A stretch of 64,000 bases of DNA from Paulinella micropora (Eukaryota > Cercozoa > Imbricatea > Euglyphida > Paulinellidae): NCBI GenBank assembly GCA_019918135.1, contig WBZZ01003591.1:20209-84208 (forward strand), read 5' to 3'. The first letter of the stretch is position 1; the number at the start of each line of letters is the position of its first letter. Positions 9,841 through 17,689 of the stretch are shown piece after piece. Both the position numbers and the translations under genes were made by a program. The notes below the pieces were generated by a model. That model worked only from the letters and a program-made list of their open reading frames with translations. It ran no database searches and was not told where the DNA came from.

Positions 9841-10242
9841 ATTTATGTCTAATAGACAGGTCCATCTCGTATATCATAAAATAAGCCTTAGAAACATATA
9901 AAACACACACAGGAAGACAGAAAACACACCTATGTTTCACAAAAACACACCTTCGTTTTGACAAAAAAACTACAAACTAAGCACACTAAGAGAGATTTGG
10001 TCAAAATGACGACAATTTCATATTAAACGAAGTTTAATATATATTTTTATGAAATAAAAATATGAAATTGTCGTCATTTTGACCAAATCTCTCTTAGTGT
10101 GCTTAGTTTGTAGTTTTTTTGTCAAAACGAAGGTGTGTTTTTGTGAAACATAGGTGTGTTTTCTGTCTTCATGTGTGTGTTTTATATGTTTCTAAGGCTT
10201 ATTTTATGATATACGAGATGGACCTGTCTATTAGACATAAAT
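9841..10242. repeat. 402-bp palindrome, hairpin-telomere-like
   Basis: Bases 9841-10024 are the reverse complement of 10059-10242 over 184 bp with one mismatch (near 9912). Only 34 bases lie between the arms. Long palindromes of this kind are the substrate of telomere resolvases and the replicated form of hairpin telomeres. This one begins 141 bp upstream of the recombinase ATG and ends exactly where the AT-rich DNA stops. The right arm continues into a TA repeat and the first GC-rich gene. Confidence 0.95.
10022..10063. other. Paired GAA-loop mini-hairpins at the palindrome apex
   Basis: ATTAAAC-GAA-GTTTAAT (10022-10038) and a 10-bp-arm hairpin with core ATTTTTAT-GAA-ATAAAAAT (10041-10063) sit side by side at the centre. 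The C-GAA-G triloop is an unusually stable DNA loop. With the 184-bp stem the single strand could fold into a T or Y shape, like parvovirus terminal repeats (analogy only). Confidence 0.85.
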
Positions 10243-10277
10243 ATATATATATATATATAATATCCAAAAACAAGGTC
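10243..10277 (+). promoter_or_regulatory. TA repeat upstream of the first GC-rich gene
   Basis: An alternating AT/TA run (10241-10260) lies about 20 bp before ATG 10278 and directly abuts the palindrome. It can act as a TATA element and as an easily melted segment; both roles are inferred. Confidence 0.35.
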
Positions 10278-11124
10278 ATGACAGACAACAAGGTTTTCGC
10301 AAAGCTCGAACCCCTCCCAATCGAAGCTTTCAAGGAGGCTCTAGCAGCAGCCAAAAAGAAAAAGCCACCTGCTGCTACAGAGTCCGCGCGCCCAACAACA
10401 CTTTTTTTATTCAGAAACAACATTCGCTTACTCTGGTGCCAAGTTTTCGCTGCAAATCAGGAAGACGAGGAGCAGTATGTAAAATTTGGGGACGGGCTCC
10501 GTGATGACGACAGTGTTCGCCGTCGCCATCGACGACGGTGGCGACAACCTCGGCGCGTTCACGACCACGGAAATAAACCCCGGCAATGTGGGAGGCGGCA
10601 TTTTCTTTGACGGGAGCGTCATCACGCACCCAAAGCTCGCAATTTCACCGCAACGTTCGCGCGCCACGCACTTCCTGTCTTGGGAGGCGGTCTGCATCGA
10701 CGGCTTTGGCTTGCTCGAGCTGTACAAGTGGCACCAAGCCCAGATCCTGAAACGCCTGGCGCTGCACGATGGCACGTGGCAGCGCTTTCTCCGCGCGCCA
10801 AACTCCATCGTGTTCGAACTGCCGCCCGCGCTACGGTACCAGGGCTCCGCACAGCTGGTCAACAGCGGCGACCAGCAGCCTTTGCTGGTCCTCAAGAAGC
10901 CCGCGTACAAATGTCCGGGCCTCCGCCGGCCGTACCTGACCTGCGGCACGGGGCAGAACCCCGTCTTCAGGGCGGGCTCCGAACTTCGGTGGTCTTACAT
11001 CATCCAAGAAGACAAGCAGAGCACAGCAGCGCCGAGAAAAGCCCTGAGGGGGGACCGCGAGGGCAAAGGACCTGACAAACGATTGCACAGCGCCAGGCTG
11101 CGGGCTGGCCAAAAGACGAATTAA
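10278..11124 (+). CDS. Hypothetical protein, disrupted or spliced 5' part
   Basis: ATG 10278 opens a frame beginning MTDNKVFAKLEPLPIEAFKE. At a T7 run near 10400 the coding signal moves to another frame (FYSETTFAYSGAKF). That frame meets TAA at 10480 but then continues to 11124 (FAVAIDDGGDNLGAF, then SWEAVCIDGFGLLELYKW). A 39-nt GTATGT...ACAG segment (10475-10513) would, if spliced, remove the TAA and keep frame. The T7 shift is unexplained except by an indel. No family recognised. It is the first gene right of the palindrome. Confidence 0.5.
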
Positions 11125-11839
11125 AGGAAACCCGTGCCCTCTCCCCCCCCCCAAAGCGGGTGTCATAAGGTGGGTAGAGCGGAAGGGAAAAGGAGAAGGC
11201 ACAATTTGCACGGACCGCCGGAGGAGAGTGCGGGGAGAGAAAGTGGGGAGGGGGGGGGGACGGGAGGGCTAGTTTTGCTACACTCTTCTGCTTTCTTGGA
11301 GGGGGAGAGAAGGAGAGCAAGAGAGACTGTTTGCACCGTAGTTGCCCCTCCCCCCCCCCCTCTCTCTCTCCTTGGCTTAATCTTTCCCTTTTTTTCGTAT
11401 ACGAGCGTGGACAAGGGAATTGAGAGTGGGAGGGAGAGAATGGTGGTTGTAGCCGCCACGCCTTTTTGTACTCACAAAAAGCCCGTGTCCCCCGCCGTTA
11501 ACCCCCCCCCCTTTTTCTCTCCCGCACGTCCCACACAAAGTCCCCGAAAAAAAGAAAAACATCTTAACATGCAATGAAAAGAGACAAAAAAAGGGAGGGA
11601 AAAAAAGTGTTAGTTTTGCCAACCTCGGGGGGGGGGGGGAATAGAGAGTAGTTTCTTTTTTCTTGTAACTTTTTAAAAAGTTTTTGGGTAAGATTTGCAC
11701 GTTCTATTCAAGACTGTATTTTAATAACCAAGATTGTGCGAACGAACTTTTGCGCTGGTACCAACATACACCCGGAGGGCTGCTCACACGTACAGCCCTT
11801 TTGTTTTCTTTGCGGACGGCACTCAAGAAAGAAAAAACA
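11125..11839. other. Low-complexity intergenic region with G/C runs
   Basis: Homopolymers of C (about 11141, 11347, 11503) and G (about 11250, 11628) in purine- or pyrimidine-rich sequence. The apparent ORFs here read as Pro/Gly/Ser low complexity. I see no gene. It precedes the four-TM gene. Confidence 0.6.
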
Positions 11840-12781
11840 ATGCCTGCTAAAGTAGCCCCGGAAGCCAGCAGCGGCAGTGAGAGCGGCCCGAAGACAGAGG
11901 AGGATAAGTATGCGTCAAGTTTTTATGTTTTTATGTGGCTTTTCTTGGCCGGTGGTATGTCCTTGCATCTGGCCTCTGCCTCTTTCAGCATGAGGCACAT
12001 GTTCGATGACAGGCCGTATGCGGTAGGCGAAGGTTTTGGCACCGAATCCCAAATCTTCAAAACGAGCCGAGGCCTGATTATCACGGGCATAGCCGTCACG
12101 GCGGCGTCGCTGTTTGTGGCCTTTTTCTTTTTCTCGACCGTTTGGAAAGATATGTATTCTTCGTCGAGAACTGCAGTGCTGAAAAACGTGATCAAGTTCT
12201 ATGGCTACAGAAATCACCTGCTGATCCACATGGCCGGCTTCATCATGACGCTGCTGCTGCTGTCGCTGTCGCTCATGGTCATGAACAACATCCATAACAA
12301 CAAGGAGGAGATAATGATCCTCAGCAACCCGAATTTGGACAGGCCTGGTATGGAGTGGTCGGCAATGCTGAGAACTGGCAGGGACGCCAACGCTACTACT
12401 ATCTGCAACAACTGCGTCCTGCCCGACAACGCCAATGATGGCGGAGAATGCTCCTTACAGAATCCCATGATGTGGGCTGCTTCCAGCCTCCTGTCCGTGA
12501 TCGGCAACTCCTTTGCAGTCGCGAAATACTTCATAGCCATGATCACCTGGATGAAGTGCGATTCGAACCCGTGCAAATGGCCGGAAGACTCGGACGCGAC
12601 AAAAGAAGAATATCAACATTTGGTGAGCAGTGTCGAAGGGGCCAACGGAGGCACGACTATACAAGAGCTAATTCAAATGATGAAAGAGCTGCAGGGCGAA
12701 ATCTCAAAAATCAAAGACGACCTTCCTAAATTGGAGAAAGCTGGTTCCAAAAGGAGTACGAAAGCGAGTTCAACTGGGTGA
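11840..12781 (+). CDS. Four-transmembrane protein, tetraspanin-like layout
   Basis: ATG 11840 is the first ATG in frame, and the N-terminal extension to 11684 has no ATG. The 313-aa product has four hydrophobic spans: SSFYVFMWLFLAGGMSLHLA, GLIITGIAVTAASLFVAFFF, LLIHMAGFIMTLLLLSLSLM and MWAASSLLSVIGNSFAVAKY. A large loop between spans 3 and 4 contains CNNC and further Cys. The cytosolic tail is a coiled coil (IQELIQMMKELQGEISKI) ending Lys/Ser-rich. The span spacing and Cys loop recall tetraspanins, but the CCG signature is absent. Likely an envelope or membrane protein of the virus; TGA stop. Confidence 0.75.
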   Translation: MPAKVAPEASSGSESGPKTEEDKYASSFYVFMWLFLAGGMSLHLASASFSMRHMFDDRPYAVGEGFGTESQIFKTSRGLIITGIAVTAASLFVAFFFFSTVWKDMYSSSRTAVLKNVIKFYGYRNHLLIHMAGFIMTLLLLSLSLMVMNNIHNNKEEIMILSNPNLDRPGMEWSAMLRTGRDANATTICNNCVLPDNANDGGECSLQNPMMWAASSLLSVIGNSFAVAKYFIAMITWMKCDSNPCKWPEDSDATKEEYQHLVSSVEGANGGTTIQELIQMMKELQGEISKIKDDLPKLEKAGSKRSTKASSTG

Positions 12782-13082
12782 ATCGACGGGGGCCTGCGCA
12801 CAAAAGAAAGTGCAAGGAGAAAAAAGCAGAGAGAGGAAAAGCTGCAGGAACAAAAGGGATCCGAAGAAGAGCTTTCTGCTGAACCACGCAAAGAAAGAAA
12901 AAAACACTTTCCACTCTGGTAGCTAGCACTTTTTTGATCGGCCCCACCCTCCCTGCTTGATCTGGTGATGGCCAGAAATCTTTGGCTCTTGGGGCTTTTT
13001 TTTGGTTTTAATTAAAAGAAGGATTGTTACTTGTCTGCTCGACTGACTGCTGGCCGGCTATTCTCGTGTGTTGTTGAAATCG
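12782..13082. other. Convergent intergenic region, nothing recognised
   Basis: 301 bp between the four-TM gene and the histone gene, both ending here. A-rich near both stops, without a clear long hairpin or ORF. Confidence 0.5.
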
Positions 13083-13589
13083 TCAGTCCGATGCTGCTGC
13101 TGCTGCTGTTGCGGGGGCGTCGTCGCGCTCCTCCTTTTCCTGTTCCTCTTCCTCTTCTTTCTCGCGCTTGACAGTGCGGCGTTTCTTGGCGGGCGGCTCG
13201 TCCACGCCCAGGTACAGCCGGCGGCCGAAGCCCGTCTTGTACGCCCTGAGCACGTCCTCGACCCGGGCGGTCTTGCGGCCGCAGTTCTCCCCGCCGTACA
13301 GGTCCACGCGCTCGTGCATGACCCGCACGAAGTCGTCGAGCGAGTCCGTCACGCTGCGCCGCAACTTCCTGCCGCCCAGCCGGCCGATCCTGCACTGTCT
13401 AGCCAGCATCTTGACTTCCGAGGGCCACAGCATGCCCACGGGGCACTCGCGGCGTCTGTGCCTGCGCGCTAGGGGTCTCTGTTTCTCGCGCTTGTCGCGG
13501 GCTGGCTTGGCTGGCTCCTCGGTTGCCACCGTCGTCGCGCTTGGCTTCGGGTTGTTCTCGTGTTCGTGCTTGTTCTCGGTCGCGGACAT
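13083..13589 (-). CDS. Histone H4-like protein with extended tails
   Basis: The 168-aa product has an H4-type histone fold at about residues 52-128. VKMLARQCRIGRLGG matches the H4 alpha-1 region, LRRSVTDSLDDFVRVMHERV the long alpha-2, and GRKTARVEDVLRAYKTGFGRRLYLG the alpha-3 and C-terminus (KTVTxxDVVYALKRxGRTLYG in cellular H4). Cellular H4 is ~103 aa. Here there is a 50-aa basic N-tail and a ~38-aa Lys/Glu/Asp-rich C-tail with a nuclear-localisation-like PPAKKRRTVKR. It presumably pairs with an H3-like partner encoded elsewhere to package viral DNA. The start is the only ATG of the frame near the fold (13587-13589); TGA stop. Confidence 0.85.
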   Translation of the reverse strand: MSATENKHEHENNPKPSATTVATEEPAKPARDKREKQRPLARRHRRRECPVGMLWPSEVKMLARQCRIGRLGGRKLRRSVTDSLDDFVRVMHERVDLYGGENCGRKTARVEDVLRAYKTGFGRRLYLGVDEPPAKKRRTVKREKEEEEEQEKEERDDAPATAAAAASD

Positions 13590-14167
13590 GGTAAGTGAAA
13601 GGTCAAAAAACAACGAAAGGGTGGGTGCTGATTGGTACCTTTTGTTGGAAATGTGTACCCAAAGAGCCGTGGCACCACCTTGCGTTTTTTTGACGGTGGC
13701 GAGAGAGGGAGGGAGGGAGAAAGAGAGAGGAAACAAGAAAGATGAGGGGGGGGGCCGGAGAGGAAAGCAAATGGGGCGGGGGGGATGCACCCCGCGCCAC
13801 CGGCCCCCCCTCCCGACATGGGGGGGGGGGGGGGGGGTTCGGGGACGCATTGGGGGGGCCAACACAGAAAAGGGAACGGGAGAGGGGGAGGGGGGGGGGG
13901 AAAGCCCTTTTTTTGTCTCACTTCCATCTTTTTTGGGGGCGCGAGGGAAAGAGAGGGAAAGGGGGGGGGGGGGCGCGAGGGAAAGGGAGGGAAAAGGGGG
14001 GGTCACTGTGGGGTGGGGCGCGAGGGAAAGGGAGGGGGGGGGGGTTGAGAGGAAACACTGCGGGTGGGAGGGGGGTGTGACGATTCGCCCCCCCCCCCGT
14101 CCCGCCCTCTTGGAATTTCCCGTCTCCTTTTTTTCCCTCTCTTCCCACCGCGCGCGTCGCAGGGCCG
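13590..14167. other. G-rich tract upstream of the histone gene
   Basis: G runs of 9-20 on the plus strand (for example 13818-13837, 13880-13889, 13961-13972, 14035-14044), hence C runs on the histone coding strand. The ORFs here are Gly- or Pro-only artefacts. G-quadruplex formation is likely, and a promoter role is inferred from position. Confidence 0.6.
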
Positions 14168-15625
14168 CTAGTGGCGGGCCAGTGAGGCCAGCCACGGCTG
14201 CAGAGGCACCGCCGTGTTTAAGAACATAGTACCGTCCTGCAAACGGCCGCGGTAGCGACGCTGCAGCGTGAGGCACCACCAGGCGTAAGCCTCGGGGAGG
14301 CAGCCGCACAACACCACGCCGCCGTCGTTTGGTTCGTAGCCCAGCCAGGCGCCAAAGGCGCTGATAAGCACGGGCCGCGGACGCAGCGTGTCAGGCAAGA
14401 CGCCGAACTCCTGCGCCATTTGCACGGGGAGCGTGCAGCGCAGCGCGACAGGGGGCAGCAGCACGAGCCCCCTGTCGCTGGCGCTCTGGCCGTGCAGGAG
14501 CACGAGGCGCTCCTCGAGCAGGGCCAGGTCCAGCTCGTCCAGCGGGTCGTCCGAGCTGAGCTGGTTGGCCTGCCCCAGCCGCCAGACCGCGCCGGGGTCG
14601 GGGGCAGCGCGGGCCGCGAGCGTCTGCAGACACTCGCGCCTGTAGGCGTTGGCCAGCTTTTGCATGACGGCCGACGGCTTGACGGCGGCCGCGGCGCCCT
14701 GGCCAAAGATGGTGCGGTAGTTTTCCTCGGCGCAGCCCGTGAGGTTCTGCGCGCAGCAGATCTCCATGAACCTGTCGCGGACGCGTTCCGAGACCTTGGG
14801 CGTGGACGTTTCCCACAGACGCTCGCGGAAGGCCCGTGCGGACGTGGGCGTGGTGGGCTCGAGCAGCGTGTCCCAGCGCGGGGGGGCCGCGGCCGCGAGC
14901 AGCGCGTAGAAAAATGACAGGTACACGTACCAGTTTGTCAGTATTTCGAGCGAGGGCGAGAGCTCGGCCAGGGTCGCGGCCGGCTCGGGCGTGAGCCAGG
15001 CCGCGTAGCATTGTCCCCAGAAGCACCTCTGCATGCCTGCCCAAACCCGGTCGATAACGTGGCGCCTGAACCACTCGAGCACGGCGCCGCCGGAGCTACA
15101 GTTGCCGCTGCGCAGCCTGGCAACTAGCGTTTGGAACTCGGACCTAGCGGCCACGAGCTCGGCCCACGGGACCGGCAGCGTCGTCTGTGGCTGCCCCCGG
15201 CCCCTGTCTAGCAGGACGCCCAAGCACGCCGCCCAGCCCCGTAGGTCGCCCGCACAGGAGGCCAGGCTCTTGAGTTCGGGCGCCGACAACTGTCGCAGGG
15301 CGCGCCCGCGCCACTCGTGCTTGGCCATGTACGACGCGCTCAGTGCCCAGCACAGCACGTGGCACCAGCCGCTGCTGCGAACGGCGGGCACGTGCGACGG
15401 GTCCGCGACGATGTTGAGTTGAATGCGGGGCTGCCCCAGCTGGTACTGCGAGCGGTAGTGCTGGAACAGCACAGAGCGCAGTTCGTCTCTCTCTGCGAGG
15501 CGCGAGGTGCCCGGCCCGATGCACGTGCATAGCTGCGCCTCCGCCAGGCGTAAGAACCGGAGGGCAACGGCAGGCGTCAGTTCCCGTGCCGGGGGGCACA
15601 CTGCATCAAGCGGCATGGGCTCCAT
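14168..15625 (-). CDS. Hypothetical protein (485 aa), Leu/Ala-rich
   Basis: Single uninterrupted frame from ATG 15625 to TAG 14168. No domain is recognisable. The protein is mostly helical and Leu/Ala/Arg-rich, with scattered Cys and Trp (CHVLCWALSASYM, CFWGQCYAAWL) and conserved-looking segments such as VLISAFGAWLGYEPNDGG. If UAG were read through, a basic tail of about 55 aa would follow to a TGA, but this soon enters the G-rich region. It has the same style as the other long unknown genes of this block, so a virion or scaffold protein is possible. Confidence 0.7.
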   Translation of the reverse strand: MEPMPLDAVCPPARELTPAVALRFLRLAEAQLCTCIGPGTSRLAERDELRSVLFQHYRSQYQLGQPRIQLNIVADPSHVPAVRSSGWCHVLCWALSASYMAKHEWRGRALRQLSAPELKSLASCAGDLRGWAACLGVLLDRGRGQPQTTLPVPWAELVAARSEFQTLVARLRSGNCSSGGAVLEWFRRHVIDRVWAGMQRCFWGQCYAAWLTPEPAATLAELSPSLEILTNWYVYLSFFYALLAAAAPPRWDTLLEPTTPTSARAFRERLWETSTPKVSERVRDRFMEICCAQNLTGCAEENYRTIFGQGAAAAVKPSAVMQKLANAYRRECLQTLAARAAPDPGAVWRLGQANQLSSDDPLDELDLALLEERLVLLHGQSASDRGLVLLPPVALRCTLPVQMAQEFGVLPDTLRPRPVLISAFGAWLGYEPNDGGVVLCGCLPEAYAWWCLTLQRRYRGRLQDGTMFLNTAVPLQPWLASLARH

Positions 15626-15825
15626 GGGCTACCGCGCTTTTGATGCCTTTTTCCGCCGTTCGGGGGGCTGGCCGGGGCATCAGAAGAGAGAGCGAGAGAG
15701 AGAATGGGGGGGGGCCGGTGCATAAAAAAGGTGGTGGCGAATTGGGGGGGTGGGGCGGGGTGTGTTGTTGGGAAGGGGGCGTTCCAAGCTCTGGCCCCTC
15801 CCCTCCTCCTCCTCCTCACTGTCTT

Positions 15826-15841
15826 TGTTTTTTATGCAGGC
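15826..15841 (+). promoter_or_regulatory. Splice-acceptor-like TTTTTTATGCAG before the basic repeat gene
   Basis: A pyrimidine tract ending TTTGTTTTTTATGCAG lies 37 bp before ATG 15878. Similar acceptor-like sites precede other starts (43016, 38685), suggesting 5'-UTR introns. No donor was identified with confidence. Confidence 0.3.
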
Positions 15842-15877
15842 CCTCCCCCTGTTCCCCATCTTTTTTGTTCACACCCC

Positions 15878-16270
15878 ATGGAGCGCGAGCCCCGAGAACC
15901 TACCCGCGCACAGCTGCTACAGCACAAGTTTCGCTTCAAAGCCCCGCACCGAGAACCTACCCGCGCACAGCTGCTACAGCACAAGTTTCGCTTCAAAGCC
16001 CCGCACCGAGAACCTACCCGCGCGCAGCTGTTGCAACACAAGTTCCGGAGTTGCGCCACAGCCCCGCCACCAACGTCCCTTCCGACCGCCAGGCATAGAC
16101 TGCGCAGCAAAAGGCGGTTGTCCTTGCAGCGCGTTCCCTCCAACAAAAGACGGTTGTTGCAACAAAAGGCAACTGTGGAGCTAGTTCGTAAAAGACCCGT
16201 GCGGAGGGCCGCTACATTTACGCACAAACAGAGGTACGCCCCCGCCTTTATGTTCGCCATCTCCGGTTAG
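15878..16270 (+). CDS. Basic protein with 19-aa tandem repeats
   Basis: ATG 15878 opens a 130-aa frame. It begins with two identical 57-bp DNA repeats and a diverged third, each coding REPTRAQLLQHKFRFKAPH-type units. An Arg/Lys-rich tail follows (LRSKRRLSLQRV, NKRRLLQQKATVELVRKRPVRR). The length conservation in codons and the Kozak-like CCATGG support coding. Such Arg-rich small proteins often bind DNA, for example virion core proteins, but no family can be named. Stop is TAG. Confidence 0.55.
   Translation: MEREPREPTRAQLLQHKFRFKAPHREPTRAQLLQHKFRFKAPHREPTRAQLLQHKFRSCATAPPPTSLPTARHRLRSKRRLSLQRVPSNKRRLLQQKATVELVRKRPVRRAATFTHKQRYAPAFMFAISG
15887..16048 (+). repeat. 57-bp coding tandem repeat, 2.8 copies
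   Basis: Two consecutive copies are identical at DNA level and the third has several substitutions, indicating recent duplication or homogenisation. Confidence 0.85.
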
Positions 16271-16604
16271 ACACGAAAACACCCGACAGGCCGGCGCGCG
16301 AAAATCCATTCTGATCGGGGGGTGGTTTAGGCACGAGACATTCGGCTAGCCAGCGTCTCGAGCATGCCCTTCCCCCACCAAGGTTGGCTTTTTTTGTTGC
16401 TGCTAGCGTTGTGCCCCCCTCGTGGTTCCAAGTTTCTTTCTGGCGTTATTAAAGAATGCAACTTTCTTGTTTGGGCTGAGCAGCAGTAGGAAGAATGCGC
16501 CGCGCCGGGACTGACAAGCTTTGTTTTCAGATTTTAGCTTTCGAAAGAAAAAAAAGGAGATTTTAATGAGCCCCGCGGCATGTACACCTGTTTTGTTTTG
16601 CTAA
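16271..16604. other. Convergent intergenic region
   Basis: 334 bp between two convergent genes. It contains a TTTATTAAAG-like A/T patch at about 16447 but no ORF or long repeat that I can support. Confidence 0.4.
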
Positions 16605-17564
16605 TCAGACGGGCGCGGGCACGCCTCTTCTGCGAAAGATCAGTAAATGATACTCACCGTTACCGCCCGTGGAATAGATAGTCCGGTGGCAATCCGCGGT
16701 AAACATTTCAGACCACTGACGAGGAAAGAATCCTTTGCGTTTAAATTTGTAGAGAAAGTTCAGGAGCAACACAAACCGAACGCGCGGGTCTTCCATAATC
16801 ATTTTTAGAGCTATTTTCCTGTCCTTTGTGGTCCAACTGGTAACAAAGAAATAGATGCAAATCTTAATACGTTCTGGTTCATCGTTCCATAGGTCATCTA
16901 GTTTAAAATCCTCTGTTACTGTAGTATTAAACTGTACTTTCGGCGTGGCAGCGGGAGTGCCTTTTTTGGCGCAGAACTTTCTGCGTACAATACTAGTGTT
17001 TTCGCCAAAGCTCCCGGATTCAACCCCGTACACGCCCTTGAAGCCGACGAAGGCGGCCATATTTACACTGACGCCCGCGCCCGCGCCCAGGTCCACAAAG
17101 GTAAGCTCTTGCTGGAGGCCCTGGAAGTAGTAGTCAATCAGGGTAAAGAAAATGGACGAGGGCGAGCCCTGTGTTCCTCCTAGTTTTGTGGTCCCGCTGT
17201 TGGAACGTGTGTCTCGTGCGTTTCTGAAACGTATGCCTTGTTGCCCTGAAGCTGGCACTACGCAGGATATAAGCTGTTCATCTGGAGTGCCTTGCAGGTT
17301 TTGGTACCATTTCTTAATAGCCTTGGCCTCATCTGTATCGTCAGGCAGGTCTAAATAGGACGCGTCAAGCTGCTTGCACTCTTTACATTTCTTTTCAGAC
17401 AGTACGTTTGTTCGGTGACAGTTCGAACATTTCCATTTCCATTCGGAGAGCGAGATTATTCCAGCAGCAAACTTTTCTCTTCGAGGCATAGCTGGCCGCT
17501 CAACGACCATGGTGGGGACGAAGCCTGTGTTGTGTACATGATACGCTCTTCCTTCTCTTGACAT
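16605..17564 (-). CDS. RanBP2-type zinc finger plus SAM methyltransferase (DOT1-like)
   Basis: Residues 44-63 form a RanBP2-type finger, W-x-C(46)-x2-C(49)...N...C(60)-x2-C(63), that binds RNA or protein. After a low-complexity linker, residues 138-310 look like a Rossmann methyltransferase. Motif I is FVDLGAGAG (156-164) with acidic E182 after VYGV, and a later TSWTTKDRK region could be motif IV-like. The D-x-G-x-G-x-G pattern and its distance from FF-x-x-I-D-Y-Y resemble DOT1-type histone Lys methyltransferases. A neighbouring histone H4 gene fits, but the substrate is inference. Single clean frame, ATG 17564, TGA stop. Confidence 0.65.
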   Translation of the reverse strand: MSREGRAYHVHNTGFVPTMVVERPAMPRREKFAAGIISLSEWKWKCSNCHRTNVLSEKKCKECKQLDASYLDLPDDTDEAKAIKKWYQNLQGTPDEQLISCVVPASGQQGIRFRNARDTRSNSGTTKLGGTQGSPSSIFFTLIDYYFQGLQQELTFVDLGAGAGVSVNMAAFVGFKGVYGVESGSFGENTSIVRRKFCAKKGTPAATPKVQFNTTVTEDFKLDDLWNDEPERIKICIYFFVTSWTTKDRKIALKMIMEDPRVRFVLLLNFLYKFKRKGFFPRQWSEMFTADCHRTIYSTGGNGEYHLLIFRRRGVPAPV

Positions 17565-17689
17565 CTTTGGTTCATCTGTTTTACGTCTCTTCTTTTTAAG
17601 TCTATCCAGGGATTCTTTTTTTCGTTGAATGCTAAGAAGTCAAGAGGGAGTTAAGGAGGAGAGAATTTAAGGGAGCTTCTTTTTGGTGG

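Larger units (their letters stand above)
1..10242. mobile_element. AT-rich element with PrimPol-helicase, GIY-YIG nuclease and telomere-resolvase-like recombinase
   Basis: The first ~10.2 kb is strongly AT-rich and its genes end in TAA or TGA. From about 10.3 kb the sequence becomes GC-rich with G/C homopolymers. The block carries a primase-helicase, a homing-type nuclease and a tyrosine recombinase, and stops at a 402-bp near-perfect palindrome. Replication gene, recombinase and hairpin-type end together are what a small linear replicon or integrative element would carry (inference). The left boundary is outside the window. Whether the block is integrated in, fused to, or mis-assembled onto the GC-rich DNA cannot be decided here. 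Confidence 0.6.

Noticed and set aside
10428-11320. Minus-strand ORFs across gene 10278-11124
   Set aside because: Arg/Pro/Ser-rich shadow frames in GC-rich DNA; the plus strand has normal protein composition.
12565-12590. tRNA T-arm-like GATTCGAACCC
   Set aside because: Lies inside the four-TM coding frame, and no cloverleaf can be built around it.
13168-14229. Plus-strand ORF of 353 aa antisense to the histone gene
   Set aside because: Gly/Arg low complexity, created by G-rich DNA and the absence of stops; the minus strand encodes a clear histone fold.
15887-16048. CRISPR-like repeat array
   Set aside because: Repeats are contiguous without spacers and are multiples of three in an open frame.
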